Assembly: GCF_001307035.1 (NCBI RefSeq)
Contig: NZ_LKIU01000006.1
Location: forward strand, 150,813 to 214,812
From: Arthrobacter sp. Edens01
Lineage (GTDB): Bacteria; Actinomycetota; Actinomycetes; Actinomycetales; Micrococcaceae
Direction: 5' to 3'
DNA length: 64,000 nt
Below are positions 26,200 through 34,505 of the stretch, in pieces. Within the stretch, counting starts at the first letter, position 1. Each line of letters opens with the position of its first letter. The notes below the pieces were generated by a model. The model did not search any database. It saw only the letters and a list, made by a program, of their open reading frames with translations, and was not told the DNA's origin. A program made the position numbers and the translations under genes.

Positions 26200-27816
26200 T
26201 TACTTGTACGTTTTGATGCCAACGTGCTGGACCACAAGCCGGTATTTTTCCTGCTCGAGAGCGAAATGAATACGACCACATTCATTAAGTTTTACCGCGT
26301 CTTTGACCTTGACGTGAGGTGTCGCATCTAATCCCGTGCGTCCATCAAACTCAAATGAGTTTAGCCAGCGCATTTGTTTTCCGTTCCATTTACTAATGGT
26401 CTGGTCTGTCAAGGCGACTGTAAGGTTGTGTTCATTCTTGAACCATGCGTCAAGTTTTGGCATATTTTGCTCGGTGCCACTGTAGAGCGCGACTGCCGCC
26501 TGGGCAAGGCGCACGAGTTTTACAGTCATGTCGTCAGGTTCCGGATAATCGATATCTTGCCAAGATTTGTGCGCGCGGTCAGTGAAAACAATGTGGTCCA
26601 TCGCTGCATCGGTAATGGCAGTAAAGGTCTCTTCCGGGTTATGGCGGGGTGTGAGGGTGGGGATTTGGGTCCATGGATCGACTAGGATCGTGCCGGTATT
26701 ATTTGTGACGACCCCCTCATATGACTCGCGCCATGTCTTAGCTTCGAGGAGGGCTTTCTCTAGGTCGGCATCACGCGCCGTTAACTGGGCACTTATGGAG
26801 TCGAGACTTTGCATGGCGTCCTCGCCTATTTCCACAAGTTCGGCATTGGATGCTTGGAGAACGGCAACTTGACGTTTCAACGCATCGATTTCACCCCTGT
26901 GATCGCTCCGATCCCGAGCAGTCTCGGCCTGCAGGAGAAGTTCACGCATGTGAGCTTCTGAATCGGCCTGTTTTACGGTGGCCCAGATTTTGTCCCTGCC
27001 ATGGGACAGGGCAGCAATCGAACCCAGCCTTCGCGTGAGGGAACGCAGAATCTCATCCCTTCCTAGGTCGCGAATCTCGGCGGCGCCGATAACCATGGGA
27101 TTCGCTGCTAAGGCTGGCCAAACGAGGGTGAGTCCTCCGAAGGGCACGGCCGCTCCGGAATGAGCCGCTGCGATGGCTTGCGATGTGGCGAAATTGAGGG
27201 TTAGCGTGCGGGCAAGGCCGAGCAACTTCTTGGACAGGGTTCGTGCCACATCCCAGGACTCGGGCGACCGGACATGAACCAGCACAGTCGGGAGCCGATT
27301 GGGGAGTGGAAGAACCTCGGACACCGCCTGCGCTTCAGCGAGGGTTTTTATCTGCAGATATCGACCCTCGACACGCTGCCCCGCGGAGTAGAGGGCCAAA
27401 GCTGGATCCTGGTCCAACCGTCGCAGGATATCTGGCTGGTAGACATCTGTAGACGATACGGGCATCAAGCTGGTGTGGGTGGCCGCACGCCCGATTCCGA
27501 TCCGGAACCGTGTCCTTTCTCCAGCCGTTCCGACGGTCACCCTGGTTGTGAGATTTAGGCCAGTTTCCGCGGTCTGTTGGACCACCAGCTTGAGCGCGCG
27601 TGTTTGGTCGTTCGAAACAACTTGCCATTCTCCGCGCCGCGACACGGTGCGCCCGTTTATGTGTGCCGGTGCCAGCTCCTGCTGACCTGATTCGTCTAGC
27701 GCCTCGGCGAGTAGCGTTTTCGATGAGTTAGAAAGCCATCCTGCCAAGTGACGAAGTACCCGGTTATAGTTGTCATCCCCTTGGACCTCGAGTTCCACTA
27801 CATAGAGCAGCTCCAT
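26200..27816 (-). CDS. Unknown large coiled-coil protein of the accessory cassette
   Basis: I cannot assign this 538-residue protein to a named family. The N-terminal 290 residues look globular (MELLYVVELEVQGDDNYNRV). Residues about 300-370 are a heptad-rich coiled coil (EIDALKRQVAVLQASNAELV). The C-terminal 170 residues form another domain ending in GRIHFALEQEKYRLVVQHVG, a strand pattern seen in small toxin or nuclease folds, which is only a resemblance. It converges on the two-gene unit with a 44-base gap and shares its lower GC. AGAGG precedes the ATG at a distance of about ten bases. Confidence 0.7.
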   Translation of the reverse strand: MELLYVVELEVQGDDNYNRVLRHLAGWLSNSSKTLLAEALDESGQQELAPAHINGRTVSRRGEWQVVSNDQTRALKLVVQQTAETGLNLTTRVTVGTAGERTRFRIGIGRAATHTSLMPVSSTDVYQPDILRRLDQDPALALYSAGQRVEGRYLQIKTLAEAQAVSEVLPLPNRLPTVLVHVRSPESWDVARTLSKKLLGLARTLTLNFATSQAIAAAHSGAAVPFGGLTLVWPALAANPMVIGAAEIRDLGRDEILRSLTRRLGSIAALSHGRDKIWATVKQADSEAHMRELLLQAETARDRSDHRGEIDALKRQVAVLQASNAELVEIGEDAMQSLDSISAQLTARDADLEKALLEAKTWRESYEGVVTNNTGTILVDPWTQIPTLTPRHNPEETFTAITDAAMDHIVFTDRAHKSWQDIDYPEPDDMTVKLVRLAQAAVALYSGTEQNMPKLDAWFKNEHNLTVALTDQTISKWNGKQMRWLNSFEFDGRTGLDATPHVKVKDAVKLNECGRIHFALEQEKYRLVVQHVGIKTYK

Positions 27817-28101
27817 CTGTGCTTGCCTCTCCCCGCGCGAGTCAATATTCGGAAGCCGCTGACGCCCACACCGTTTTCCTGTTGTTAGTTTGGTTAGATG
27901 AGATGGAACAGGAGAATGGGGTGCCCGCTGCAGCTGCAGTCTATGCTAAGTCTTTTTACCCGGTCACTTACTCCGGCGTGACAATTATTCTTGCTGCGCG
28001 CTGTCGCTTGAGAGCTTGCGATCACTAAAGGCCACATGGCCGGAGCGAGTATGGAATACGGGAATGACGTTGACCGGTCGTCATGCTGCGCACGAATTGC
28101 C
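27817..28101. other. Intergenic stretch at the right edge of the accessory cassette
   Basis: These 285 bases hold no gene I can support. A 69-codon open frame from 27819 has no homology, no ribosome site and no coding bias. Composition changes here from A/T-richer to the usual GC-rich, so the right boundary of the cassette lies in or near this stretch. I see no repeat or integrase scar in it. Confidence 0.5.
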
Positions 28102-29646
28102 CTATTTCTGATCCGAGTACATCACCACAAGAACGCACACCGCCGAAAAACCAGCCTGCGCCAGCAGCAGCACCCCGGGCACATAACCCAGGAACAGCCC
28201 GAGCAGCAGCGGAACCAGCGCCAGCAGCGTCGTGTCGAAACCGCGGATCATCGACCCGGCCTGCGCGCTGGGCATCGGACCGAACGGCGTGTCCTTGGGC
28301 GGAAGGCTCCAGTCAGGCTGGACACGGTAGGCCCCCCGCACCACCGACGCACCAAAACCGACACCAGCCAGCGCGCCGAGGGCGATCAGCGAAGGATCGC
28401 CTGCGCCGAGCAGCACCAGCACCGCACACAACATTGCCGTCCACAGCGCCAGAGCGGCGGCAGGCAGAGCCATCCGGCTCAACCGCACGACGGACACCGA
28501 CAACGGCAGCAGCATGTCCAGACCCGGCATGATCGCCGTCCGACGTGCCACCGCGCCCAGCCCCGGGGCCGCCGCAAACACGGCAACCGCAATTATCCCC
28601 AGCTGCACCAGCGGAGGCTGCGCGCCGCCGGCCAGCAACACGACCGCGAACACCGCCAGCACCAGCACCGGACGAATCCACAGGCCGCGGGTCCGCAGGA
28701 ACGCCGCGGTATCCGCACGCAGCAGAGCACCAAACGGCGTCCGCCCGCCCCGCGCATACCAGCGCGCCGCACGGCCGGAGGCAACGCCGTCGGGCACTGC
28801 CGACAGCGCACGGCCCACCTCATTGAGATCCATCAGGAACACTGCGGCACCCGTGTGGCCGGACACCGCGCCGCCGCGGATCAGCTCCCGGCCCGGAACC
28901 CGATCCAGCCGGGCGAACACGAGCAGTCCGAGGGCAACGGTGACAGCTAGGCCGCCGACCGCGAGCACCGAGGCCCCCGCAGCAACCCGCACCGTGAACA
29001 GGCTCAGAAGCGCCAGCACCAGCAGGCCGGGAAGCATGCCGCGGCGCCGCTCAGCCGCCGACGGCGGATCCCGCCGGGCCTGCTGCAAACCCGCGAGCAG
29101 CACGGCAGAGACCGCAGCCACCCCAAACGTTGCAGCCGCCAGGACCTGTCCCCGAACACTGGTCTCCAGGTCCATCACAAACCCGAACGGCAGATACAGC
29201 ACGGCGGTGCCCGCCCACACGAGCAGCAGGCGCCGGACCAGCCGGCCGGCCAGCATCGGCCGCCGCTCCAGCGGCAGGCTCAGCCACCAGTACCCTTCGG
29301 GACCGCTGACCGCCGCGGGACCCAGTTTCCGGGCGATCACCATCACCGCAGCCAGCGCCGCGAACACCAGCACAGCCGCTGCCGCGCCGTCGGGCAGGGC
29401 GAACGACGGCGGCGCCACCAGGGTGCGCCCGGAACCGACGTTCCAGGCCTGGGCGACCTGCTCGCGCAGGGCCAGGACGAGTCCCACAGCCAGGGCTGCA
29501 ATGGTTCCGAGCGCCAGCACAGCGGTGTAGACGTCGACGAAGACATCCCGGAACCGGGTCCGGCCGCGGGAAAACGCCCGCGAGGCCTGCCGGGTGTAAC
29601 GGACCGGGTCGAACGGGGGAGGTGCCTGGACGGTGTCGGCGGTCAT
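28102..29646 (-). CDS. Multi-spanning membrane protein, ABC exporter permease-like (DUF6297 type)
   Basis: This 514-residue integral membrane protein has about twelve hydrophobic segments and a cytoplasmic N-terminus containing RYTRQASRAFSRGRTRFRD. It starts three bases after the stop of the ATPase gene, so it is the probable membrane partner of that ATPase. The arrangement and the size match actinobacterial DUF6297-type permeases of unknown substrate. A drug, peptide or envelope-lipid export role is possible but not shown. Confidence 0.8.
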   Translation of the reverse strand: MTADTVQAPPPFDPVRYTRQASRAFSRGRTRFRDVFVDVYTAVLALGTIAALAVGLVLALREQVAQAWNVGSGRTLVAPPSFALPDGAAAAVLVFAALAAVMVIARKLGPAAVSGPEGYWWLSLPLERRPMLAGRLVRRLLLVWAGTAVLYLPFGFVMDLETSVRGQVLAAATFGVAAVSAVLLAGLQQARRDPPSAAERRRGMLPGLLVLALLSLFTVRVAAGASVLAVGGLAVTVALGLLVFARLDRVPGRELIRGGAVSGHTGAAVFLMDLNEVGRALSAVPDGVASGRAARWYARGGRTPFGALLRADTAAFLRTRGLWIRPVLVLAVFAVVLLAGGAQPPLVQLGIIAVAVFAAAPGLGAVARRTAIMPGLDMLLPLSVSVVRLSRMALPAAALALWTAMLCAVLVLLGAGDPSLIALGALAGVGFGASVVRGAYRVQPDWSLPPKDTPFGPMPSAQAGSMIRGFDTTLLALVPLLLGLFLGYVPGVLLLAQAGFSAVCVLVVMYSDQK

Positions 29647-29649
29647 AAG

Positions 29650-30336
29650 TCAGCGTCCGGCGATTTCCGCGGCGGCGCGCTCGGGCGCGATCTCCCGGAC
29701 GTCGTCGTCAATCAGCAGGCACCGCTGCGCGGTGGCCAGCAGCAGCGCCGGATCGTGGGTCACCAGCAGGACCGTGCCGCCGCCGTCGGCATAGGCCTGG
29801 ATGCGTTCTCCCACCCGTTCGCGCATGGCGGGGTCCAGGCGCTGCTCCGGTTCATCGAGGATCAGCAGCGACGACGGGCGGATCAGGGCCGACGCCAGCA
29901 GCAGCCGGCGGCGCTGGCCGGAGGAGACGGAGGCGGGAACGGCGTCGGCCCTCTCCTGCAGGGCGAAGAACTCCAGTTCGGCGTCGACGGCGGCATCCGG
30001 ATCCGGCACCGAGTGGCCGCGGGCGACCAGCTGCAGGTGCTCGCGCAGCGAGAGGGACGGGAAGAACGCGTCCTCGTCGAACAGGGCCGCGACCGAGCGG
30101 CGGAACGGGATCGCGTCCTCGTTGACCGGCAGCCCGTAGACCCGGACCTCGCCGTCGAGCATCTGCTGCTTCCCGGCAATGGTGCGGGCGGCCGTGGACT
30201 TGCCGGCACCGTTGAAGCCGACGACGCCGAGGATCTCGCCTGCGTCGGCGCGTGCCGTGATTGACCCGCACACAGGCATGCCGCCGTAGCCTACGGACAG
30301 GTTGGAAATATCGAGCACGGCCCCCGGGAAAGTCAT
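29650..30336 (-). CDS. ABC transporter ATP-binding protein
   Basis: This 228-residue single-domain ATPase has Walker A GFNGAGKST near residue 39, the signature as SSGQRRRLLLA, Walker B LLILDEPEQRLD and the switch His in LLVTHDPALLL. The signature differs from LSGGQ, as is common in exporter ATPases of this class. It is followed after three bases by the multi-spanning membrane protein, making a two-gene ABC exporter. The substrate is unknown. Confidence 0.9.
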   Translation of the reverse strand: MTFPGAVLDISNLSVGYGGMPVCGSITARADAGEILGVVGFNGAGKSTAARTIAGKQQMLDGEVRVYGLPVNEDAIPFRRSVAALFDEDAFFPSLSLREHLQLVARGHSVPDPDAAVDAELEFFALQERADAVPASVSSGQRRRLLLASALIRPSSLLILDEPEQRLDPAMRERVGERIQAYADGGGTVLLVTHDPALLLATAQRCLLIDDDVREIAPERAAAEIAGR

Positions 30337-30365
30337 GGGGTTAATCTAACCGGGCTGGGCAGGCG

Positions 30366-30950
30366 TCATTTCGTGCGCGGCGAATTACTACGAGCCGCCG
30401 CATCCGCGGGCGGCAGATGGGCGGAATCAACCGGCATGGGCCAGCGACCCGTAGCCCGGTGGAAATCGATGGCCTGCATCATCGGCGCCACATTAAAAGC
30501 ACCGACGTTCAGACTGTATTTGACGCCATTGGCGAATCTGACCCACAGAAACGGCTGTCCTCGCATTCGCTGCATCCGGTAGTCGACAATGTCGCTGTAG
30601 GGGAGGACATGTTCCGGTCCAAAGATCTTGCGGAAGGCCAGCTCATACTGGCGCGGTGCCACATAGACCTTCCGGTAGATCCAGAGGAACATCAACCCGC
30701 CAGCAAAGATGGCCACGGAACTGATGACCATCCCAATCTCCGGGTTTTCAATGGACAGGGCGGCCAGACCCATCAGGAGCCCGACGGCGATGAAGAGCCA
30801 CCCGACTCCCGGCACCACCTTGGGCGGGCGGATTCGTTCCGGATGGTCCTTGGAGCGGTTGGGGTGTTTTCGTGCCCACCAGGAAATAAGGGCGATGGAC
30901 AGAGTTATGCCGGTCGTGATCGCGATCTCCAGGATCGTCCCTGTTGACAT
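30366..30950 (-). CDS. Membrane protein with PH-like C-terminal part
   Basis: This 194-residue protein has three predicted membrane helices in its first 95 residues (ILEIAITTGITLSIALISW, GWLFIAVGLLMGLAAL, ISSVAIFAGGLMFLWIY). A C-terminal cytoplasmic domain resembles small bacterial PH-like domains (VLPYSDIVDYRMQRM, FLWVRFANGVKYSLNV). I cannot give it a function. It may be cotranscribed with the ABC pair downstream, 29 bases away. Confidence 0.7.
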   Translation of the reverse strand: MSTGTILEIAITTGITLSIALISWWARKHPNRSKDHPERIRPPKVVPGVGWLFIAVGLLMGLAALSIENPEIGMVISSVAIFAGGLMFLWIYRKVYVAPRQYELAFRKIFGPEHVLPYSDIVDYRMQRMRGQPFLWVRFANGVKYSLNVGAFNVAPMMQAIDFHRATGRWPMPVDSAHLPPADAAARSNSPRTK

Positions 30951-30980
30951 GCTTCCCCCAATTACGTTTGTCTGCAGTAT

Positions 30981-31601
30981 CTACCTGCGCACCTCAATCC
31001 TCAGCGGCGCGCAGAGCTGCGTCAGCCAGTCAGCGTCACTCGGCAGCGCGAACGCCCGCCCGTAGGCCGGGTCCACTTCGAAATCATCCTCACGCACGCG
31101 GTCACCGAAGAACACGTAAGCCTTCTCCGTGTCGCACTGGCGGCTCATCCAGGCAATGCCCTCAAAGCCCGCTGCGTGAGCAGCTTCCGCCCACAGGACA
31201 GTCTCGCCATATCGGCTGGCCGGCGTCCGGGTGACGTCCTCAGCGGCGGCACCCATGGTCCTGAATCCTGTCCCCATGAATGATGCCAGGCGCAGCGGGC
31301 GCAGGGCTGTCAGCCGGCCCATCACTTTGTTTTGATAGTCGCCCGGCAGCAGTGCCCCGCCACTGGCCGGAATGTCATGCAGCAGGGTCTCGGAGATCGC
31401 TGCGATCTCCGACTCGCCCGCATAGAGGACCGGCATGGGCGGGTCCCCGAAAAACGCAAAGCGGGTCCGGGTGCCGAGGCCGGGATTGAAGGTGTCCGCA
31501 TGCCTGTCCGGGCTATTGGTGAACAGCCGGTACAGGTGCGTTCCTTCATCCAGTACGTGTGTATCGGCGGTGAGCGGTCCGGGCGGGCCAGGGGTCACCA
31601 C
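30981..31601 (-). CDS. RES-domain toxin
   Basis: RES-family toxins of type II systems break down cellular NAD and stop growth. This 206-residue protein shows the fold landmarks: LYRLF with the conserved Arg25, FFGDPPMPVLYAGES and E71 in AAISETLLHD, and a later serine region (WMSRQCDTEKAYVFF). These correspond to the Arg-Glu-Ser set that gives the family its name. The gene overlaps the end of its presumed antitoxin by seven bases, the normal antitoxin-first order. An intact active site suggests the toxin is functional. Confidence 0.85.
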   Translation of the reverse strand: MVTPGPPGPLTADTHVLDEGTHLYRLFTNSPDRHADTFNPGLGTRTRFAFFGDPPMPVLYAGESEIAAISETLLHDIPASGGALLPGDYQNKVMGRLTALRPLRLASFMGTGFRTMGAAAEDVTRTPASRYGETVLWAEAAHAAGFEGIAWMSRQCDTEKAYVFFGDRVREDDFEVDPAYGRAFALPSDADWLTQLCAPLRIEVRR

Positions 31602-32239
31602 TCGACCCCGAAGTGCCCCTGCGCAGCCGCCAATACTGCGTCAGCATCCTCCAGCCGGTCCACGGGCCGGTCATCATCGAGGTAGCCGGACGGCAGGCAA
31701 ATCCACTGGGCAAGATCCTCCTCGCTGCGGCGGGCCTGGCGGCCCAGCTGAATCAATGCGGGGATGACCTGATGGACGTTCCCGTTCCGGTCGAACTGGA
31801 ATCCGGGGTAGAGGACGGCATTGCCGCGTCGGACGCCGAGCAGCTGCCCGCTCTCACGACGGTCGTGGGCCAGCGTGCTGCGGCCCTTGGCGCGGGACCC
31901 CAGGGTCTTGGACGCCTCTTGGGCACTGAGCATCCCGAACTCCCGCTCCATGGAGCGCCACGCGTTCTCCGTGGCCATGGCGCCCTGGGCCAGTTCAGGC
32001 GTGACCGCGGGAGGGAGGGACGCCAATGCGGGACGGAGGGCATCGAGGCTGCGCTGCGCGTTCACGACGGCGTCCAGTGCAGGCGCCAGGGTCTGTGACC
32101 GGCGCGCGAGCGCTTCGACCAGCAGCTCGACGCCGTCGTCCTGCGCGTCGATCAGCTGGAGGGCCTTATCCAGTGCGTCCTGACGGTCATCCGGGTGGTT
32201 GTGGGATTGGTTCCGAGCGTGCGGGGGATGGAGTGTCAT
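31595..32239 (-). CDS. Antitoxin of RES toxin (Xre/MbcA/ParS-like toxin-binding domain)
   Basis: This 214-residue protein lies directly before the RES gene and overlaps it. The C-terminal 90 residues look like the DUF2384 toxin-binding domain (LLGVRRGNAVLYPGFQFD, then WICLPSGYLDDDRPVDRL). The centre has a possible helix-turn-helix (MLSAQEASKTLGSRAKGRST). An N-terminal helical extension of about 90 residues is longer than in common Xre-type antitoxins. It should block the toxin and repress the pair's promoter. GAGAGGG precedes the ATG. Confidence 0.8.
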   Translation of the reverse strand: MTLHPPHARNQSHNHPDDRQDALDKALQLIDAQDDGVELLVEALARRSQTLAPALDAVVNAQRSLDALRPALASLPPAVTPELAQGAMATENAWRSMEREFGMLSAQEASKTLGSRAKGRSTLAHDRRESGQLLGVRRGNAVLYPGFQFDRNGNVHQVIPALIQLGRQARRSEEDLAQWICLPSGYLDDDRPVDRLEDADAVLAAAQGHFGVEW

Positions 32240-32396
32240 GGGGCCCTCTCGCGGCAGGTTCCGACATTTCCTACGTTTTATTCTAGCGTTGGGACTGTTG
32301 GATGGGGAGTCTACAGGACAGGCCAGCGCCCGGGGGAATATACCCGACCCATCCGTCCTCGGGCTTCCACTATCTGCCGGTTGCTACTCTGGGCCG

Positions 32397-32690
32397 ATGC
32401 CCAAAGACACCGCAGATCCCGTCGCCGTCTGCCGCCAGCTGGACCAGATAAACCGCCGGATCGCGAAGCACCCGCTGAACTCGGAGAAGTTCACCCGGGC
32501 TCGGGCCCTCATGCGGGAGGCGCCCGCCGAGGAGCGCGGGACGGTCAGCGCTGCCCTCCGAGAGCAGGACCTGCCCAGCGTTCCCACACAAATGAGGATG
32601 ATGCTGTTCGGGCTGACCTCGCTGGCGCGGTTGAACCGGCGTCGCATCAAGCTGGAAGAGCAACTCGCCGATGCCGAGGGACGGGGCTAG
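32397..32690 (+). CDS. Small hypothetical cytoplasmic protein, probably leaderless
   Basis: This 97-residue charged helical protein (DQINRRIAKHPLNSEKF, LARLNRRRIKLEEQLADAEG) belongs to no family I can name. The ATG at 32397 is preceded by TACTCT with seven bases between and no Shine-Dalgarno sequence, a strong sign of leaderless translation as is frequent in actinobacteria. The open frame continues upstream without coding character. It is divergent from the toxin-antitoxin pair and convergent with the anion transporter. Confidence 0.6.
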   Translation: MPKDTADPVAVCRQLDQINRRIAKHPLNSEKFTRARALMREAPAEERGTVSAALREQDLPSVPTQMRMMLFGLTSLARLNRRRIKLEEQLADAEGRG

Positions 32691-32732
32691 GGGAACAGGC
32701 CTGACCGACGTGCCAGAAAAGCCCTCGTTCTC

Positions 32733-34250
32733 CTAGTACACGATTCCAAAGACCCAGACGGCCAGCGTGAACGTAACCAGGGTGGTCAGCACCAGGGCGA
32801 TGAGGTTCAGCCAGACGCCTGCCTTGACCATGTCAGCTATTTGGACGTGGCCGGAGGAGAAGGCGATGGCGTTGGGCGGAGTCGCCACCGGCAGCATAAA
32901 CGCGCAGGTGGCGACAATGGCCACAGGAATGACGAGCAGCAGCGGATCAACACCCAGGCCAAGCGCCACGCCGCCGATCAACGGAAGGAAGGTTGCCGCC
33001 GTCGCGGTGTTGCTGGTCAGTTCAGTCAGCCCCAGCACCAGGGCAGCGATCAGCAGCACGATCAAGATCAGCGGGAGGGCCTCCAGCCCGGACACCTTGG
33101 TGCCGATCCATTCGCTGAGCCCGCTGGCGGTGAAGCGCGAAGACAGGGCGAGGCCGCCGCCGAAGAGGATCAGGATGTCCCACGGCAGATCCTTGGCGCT
33201 GGACCAGTCCAGCAGGGGCACACCCTTTTTCACGTTTGCGGGGATGACAAAGAGCAGAATGGCCACGCCCATGGCGATCACGGCGTCGGCGAAGTTGGAA
33301 TCCGGCCAAAGCAGCGGAACGGTTATCCAGGACGCGGCGGCGAGGACGAAGATGGCAAGCACCTGCTTTTCGCCGCCTGACATCCGGCCCAGGCGCTTGT
33401 ATTCGCCGCGGATCATTTCCTTGCCGCCGGGTATCTCCGTGATCTCCGGCTTGAAGATGACAAAGGTCAGGAGATACCAGGCGAGAGCCATAAAGATGAC
33501 GGCCAGCGGCACGCCCACCAGCATCCACTGGGCAAAGCCGATGTTCACGTCATGGGCGTCCGCCATGTACCCGACCATCAGGGCATTTGGCGGGGTTCCA
33601 ATGATGGTGCCCAGGGAGCCGATCGACGCCGAGTATGCAATGCCGAGCATCAGCGCAATGCTGAAATTCCGCGGAGCTTTCTTCTCTTCGTTGAGATTGG
33701 CTACCAGGGTGAGCACGGAAATTCCGATGGGCAGCATCATGACTGCCGTTGCTGTGTTGGAGACCCACATGCTGAGGAAGCCGGTGGCGATCATAAAGCC
33801 GGCAATCAGCTGTTTGGGTTTGGTTCCCACCAGGAGCACCGTGGCCAGCGCTATCCGGCGGTGAAGGTTCCAGCGCTGCAGTGCCAGGGCCAGGAAGAAG
33901 CCGCCCATGAACAGGAAAATGATCGGATCGGCATACGGCGGAGCTGTCTCCTTGATGGTGGACACGCCCAGGGCCGGAAAAAGCAGCAGCGGAAGAAGCG
34001 CCGTCGCGGCCAGCGGAATTGCCTCGGTCATCCACCAGACCGCCATCAGCACGGCAATGGCAGCTGTTGCGCGGGCAGGCTGGGCGACATCCTGCGGCAT
34101 GATCAGGTAGACCAGCGCTGCCAGCACCACGCCGAGCGCCAGCCCTGTGCGTTTTCGCAGCAGCACCCGCCGGTCTTCGGCCGGAGCGAGCAGCCCCGGG
34201 GCGGTATCTTCCTCAGTCTCAGTACTTGATGCAGTGCTGGGCTGTGTCAC
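32733..34250 (-). CDS. DASS/SLC13-family sodium-anion symporter
   Basis: This 505-residue transporter of di- or tricarboxylates or sulfate across the membrane has about twelve membrane helices. Family motifs include TEAIPLAATALLPLLLFP and SNTATAVMMLPIGIS in the first half and TELTSNTATAATFLPLIGG in the second, the two SNT-type substrate and sodium sites. GGAGGA is spaced eight bases from a GTG at 34250, so that start is preferred over the ATG at 34295. It stands alone; the substrate is open. Confidence 0.92.
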   Translation of the reverse strand: MTQPSTASSTETEEDTAPGLLAPAEDRRVLLRKRTGLALGVVLAALVYLIMPQDVAQPARATAAIAVLMAVWWMTEAIPLAATALLPLLLFPALGVSTIKETAPPYADPIIFLFMGGFFLALALQRWNLHRRIALATVLLVGTKPKQLIAGFMIATGFLSMWVSNTATAVMMLPIGISVLTLVANLNEEKKAPRNFSIALMLGIAYSASIGSLGTIIGTPPNALMVGYMADAHDVNIGFAQWMLVGVPLAVIFMALAWYLLTFVIFKPEITEIPGGKEMIRGEYKRLGRMSGGEKQVLAIFVLAAASWITVPLLWPDSNFADAVIAMGVAILLFVIPANVKKGVPLLDWSSAKDLPWDILILFGGGLALSSRFTASGLSEWIGTKVSGLEALPLILIVLLIAALVLGLTELTSNTATAATFLPLIGGVALGLGVDPLLLVIPVAIVATCAFMLPVATPPNAIAFSSGHVQIADMVKAGVWLNLIALVLTTLVTFTLAVWVFGIVY

Positions 34251-34505
34251 GGGTGCTGTCCTCCGGTCAGGCGGGCGGGCGTTCCGACCATACAACCGCA
34301 GCTCCGCAGTGGTTGCAAATGCCGGACGCCCATGTCAGAGCCATAAGGAGGTACTTCCAGAGGGCGTCCCCATGCCTGTTTAAAGGACGTGCCGAGCCTT
34401 CAAAAAGCACGCCGCCGACCATCTCCAACAGCGTCCACCCCTTTGAGGACCAGGCTGATCCTGAAGGTGACGGTAAGGAGCCGCCGGCCATTCCGGGCGG
34501 CCGTT

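Noticed and set aside
27819-28028. 69-codon open frame at the cassette edge
   Set aside because: No ribosome site, no recognisable domain and weak coding bias; possibly noise in the promoter region of the coiled-coil gene.
24661-28101. Prophage or integrative element
   Set aside because: No integrase, transposase, tRNA end or flanking direct repeat was found around the A/T-richer cassette, so only the composition supports transfer.
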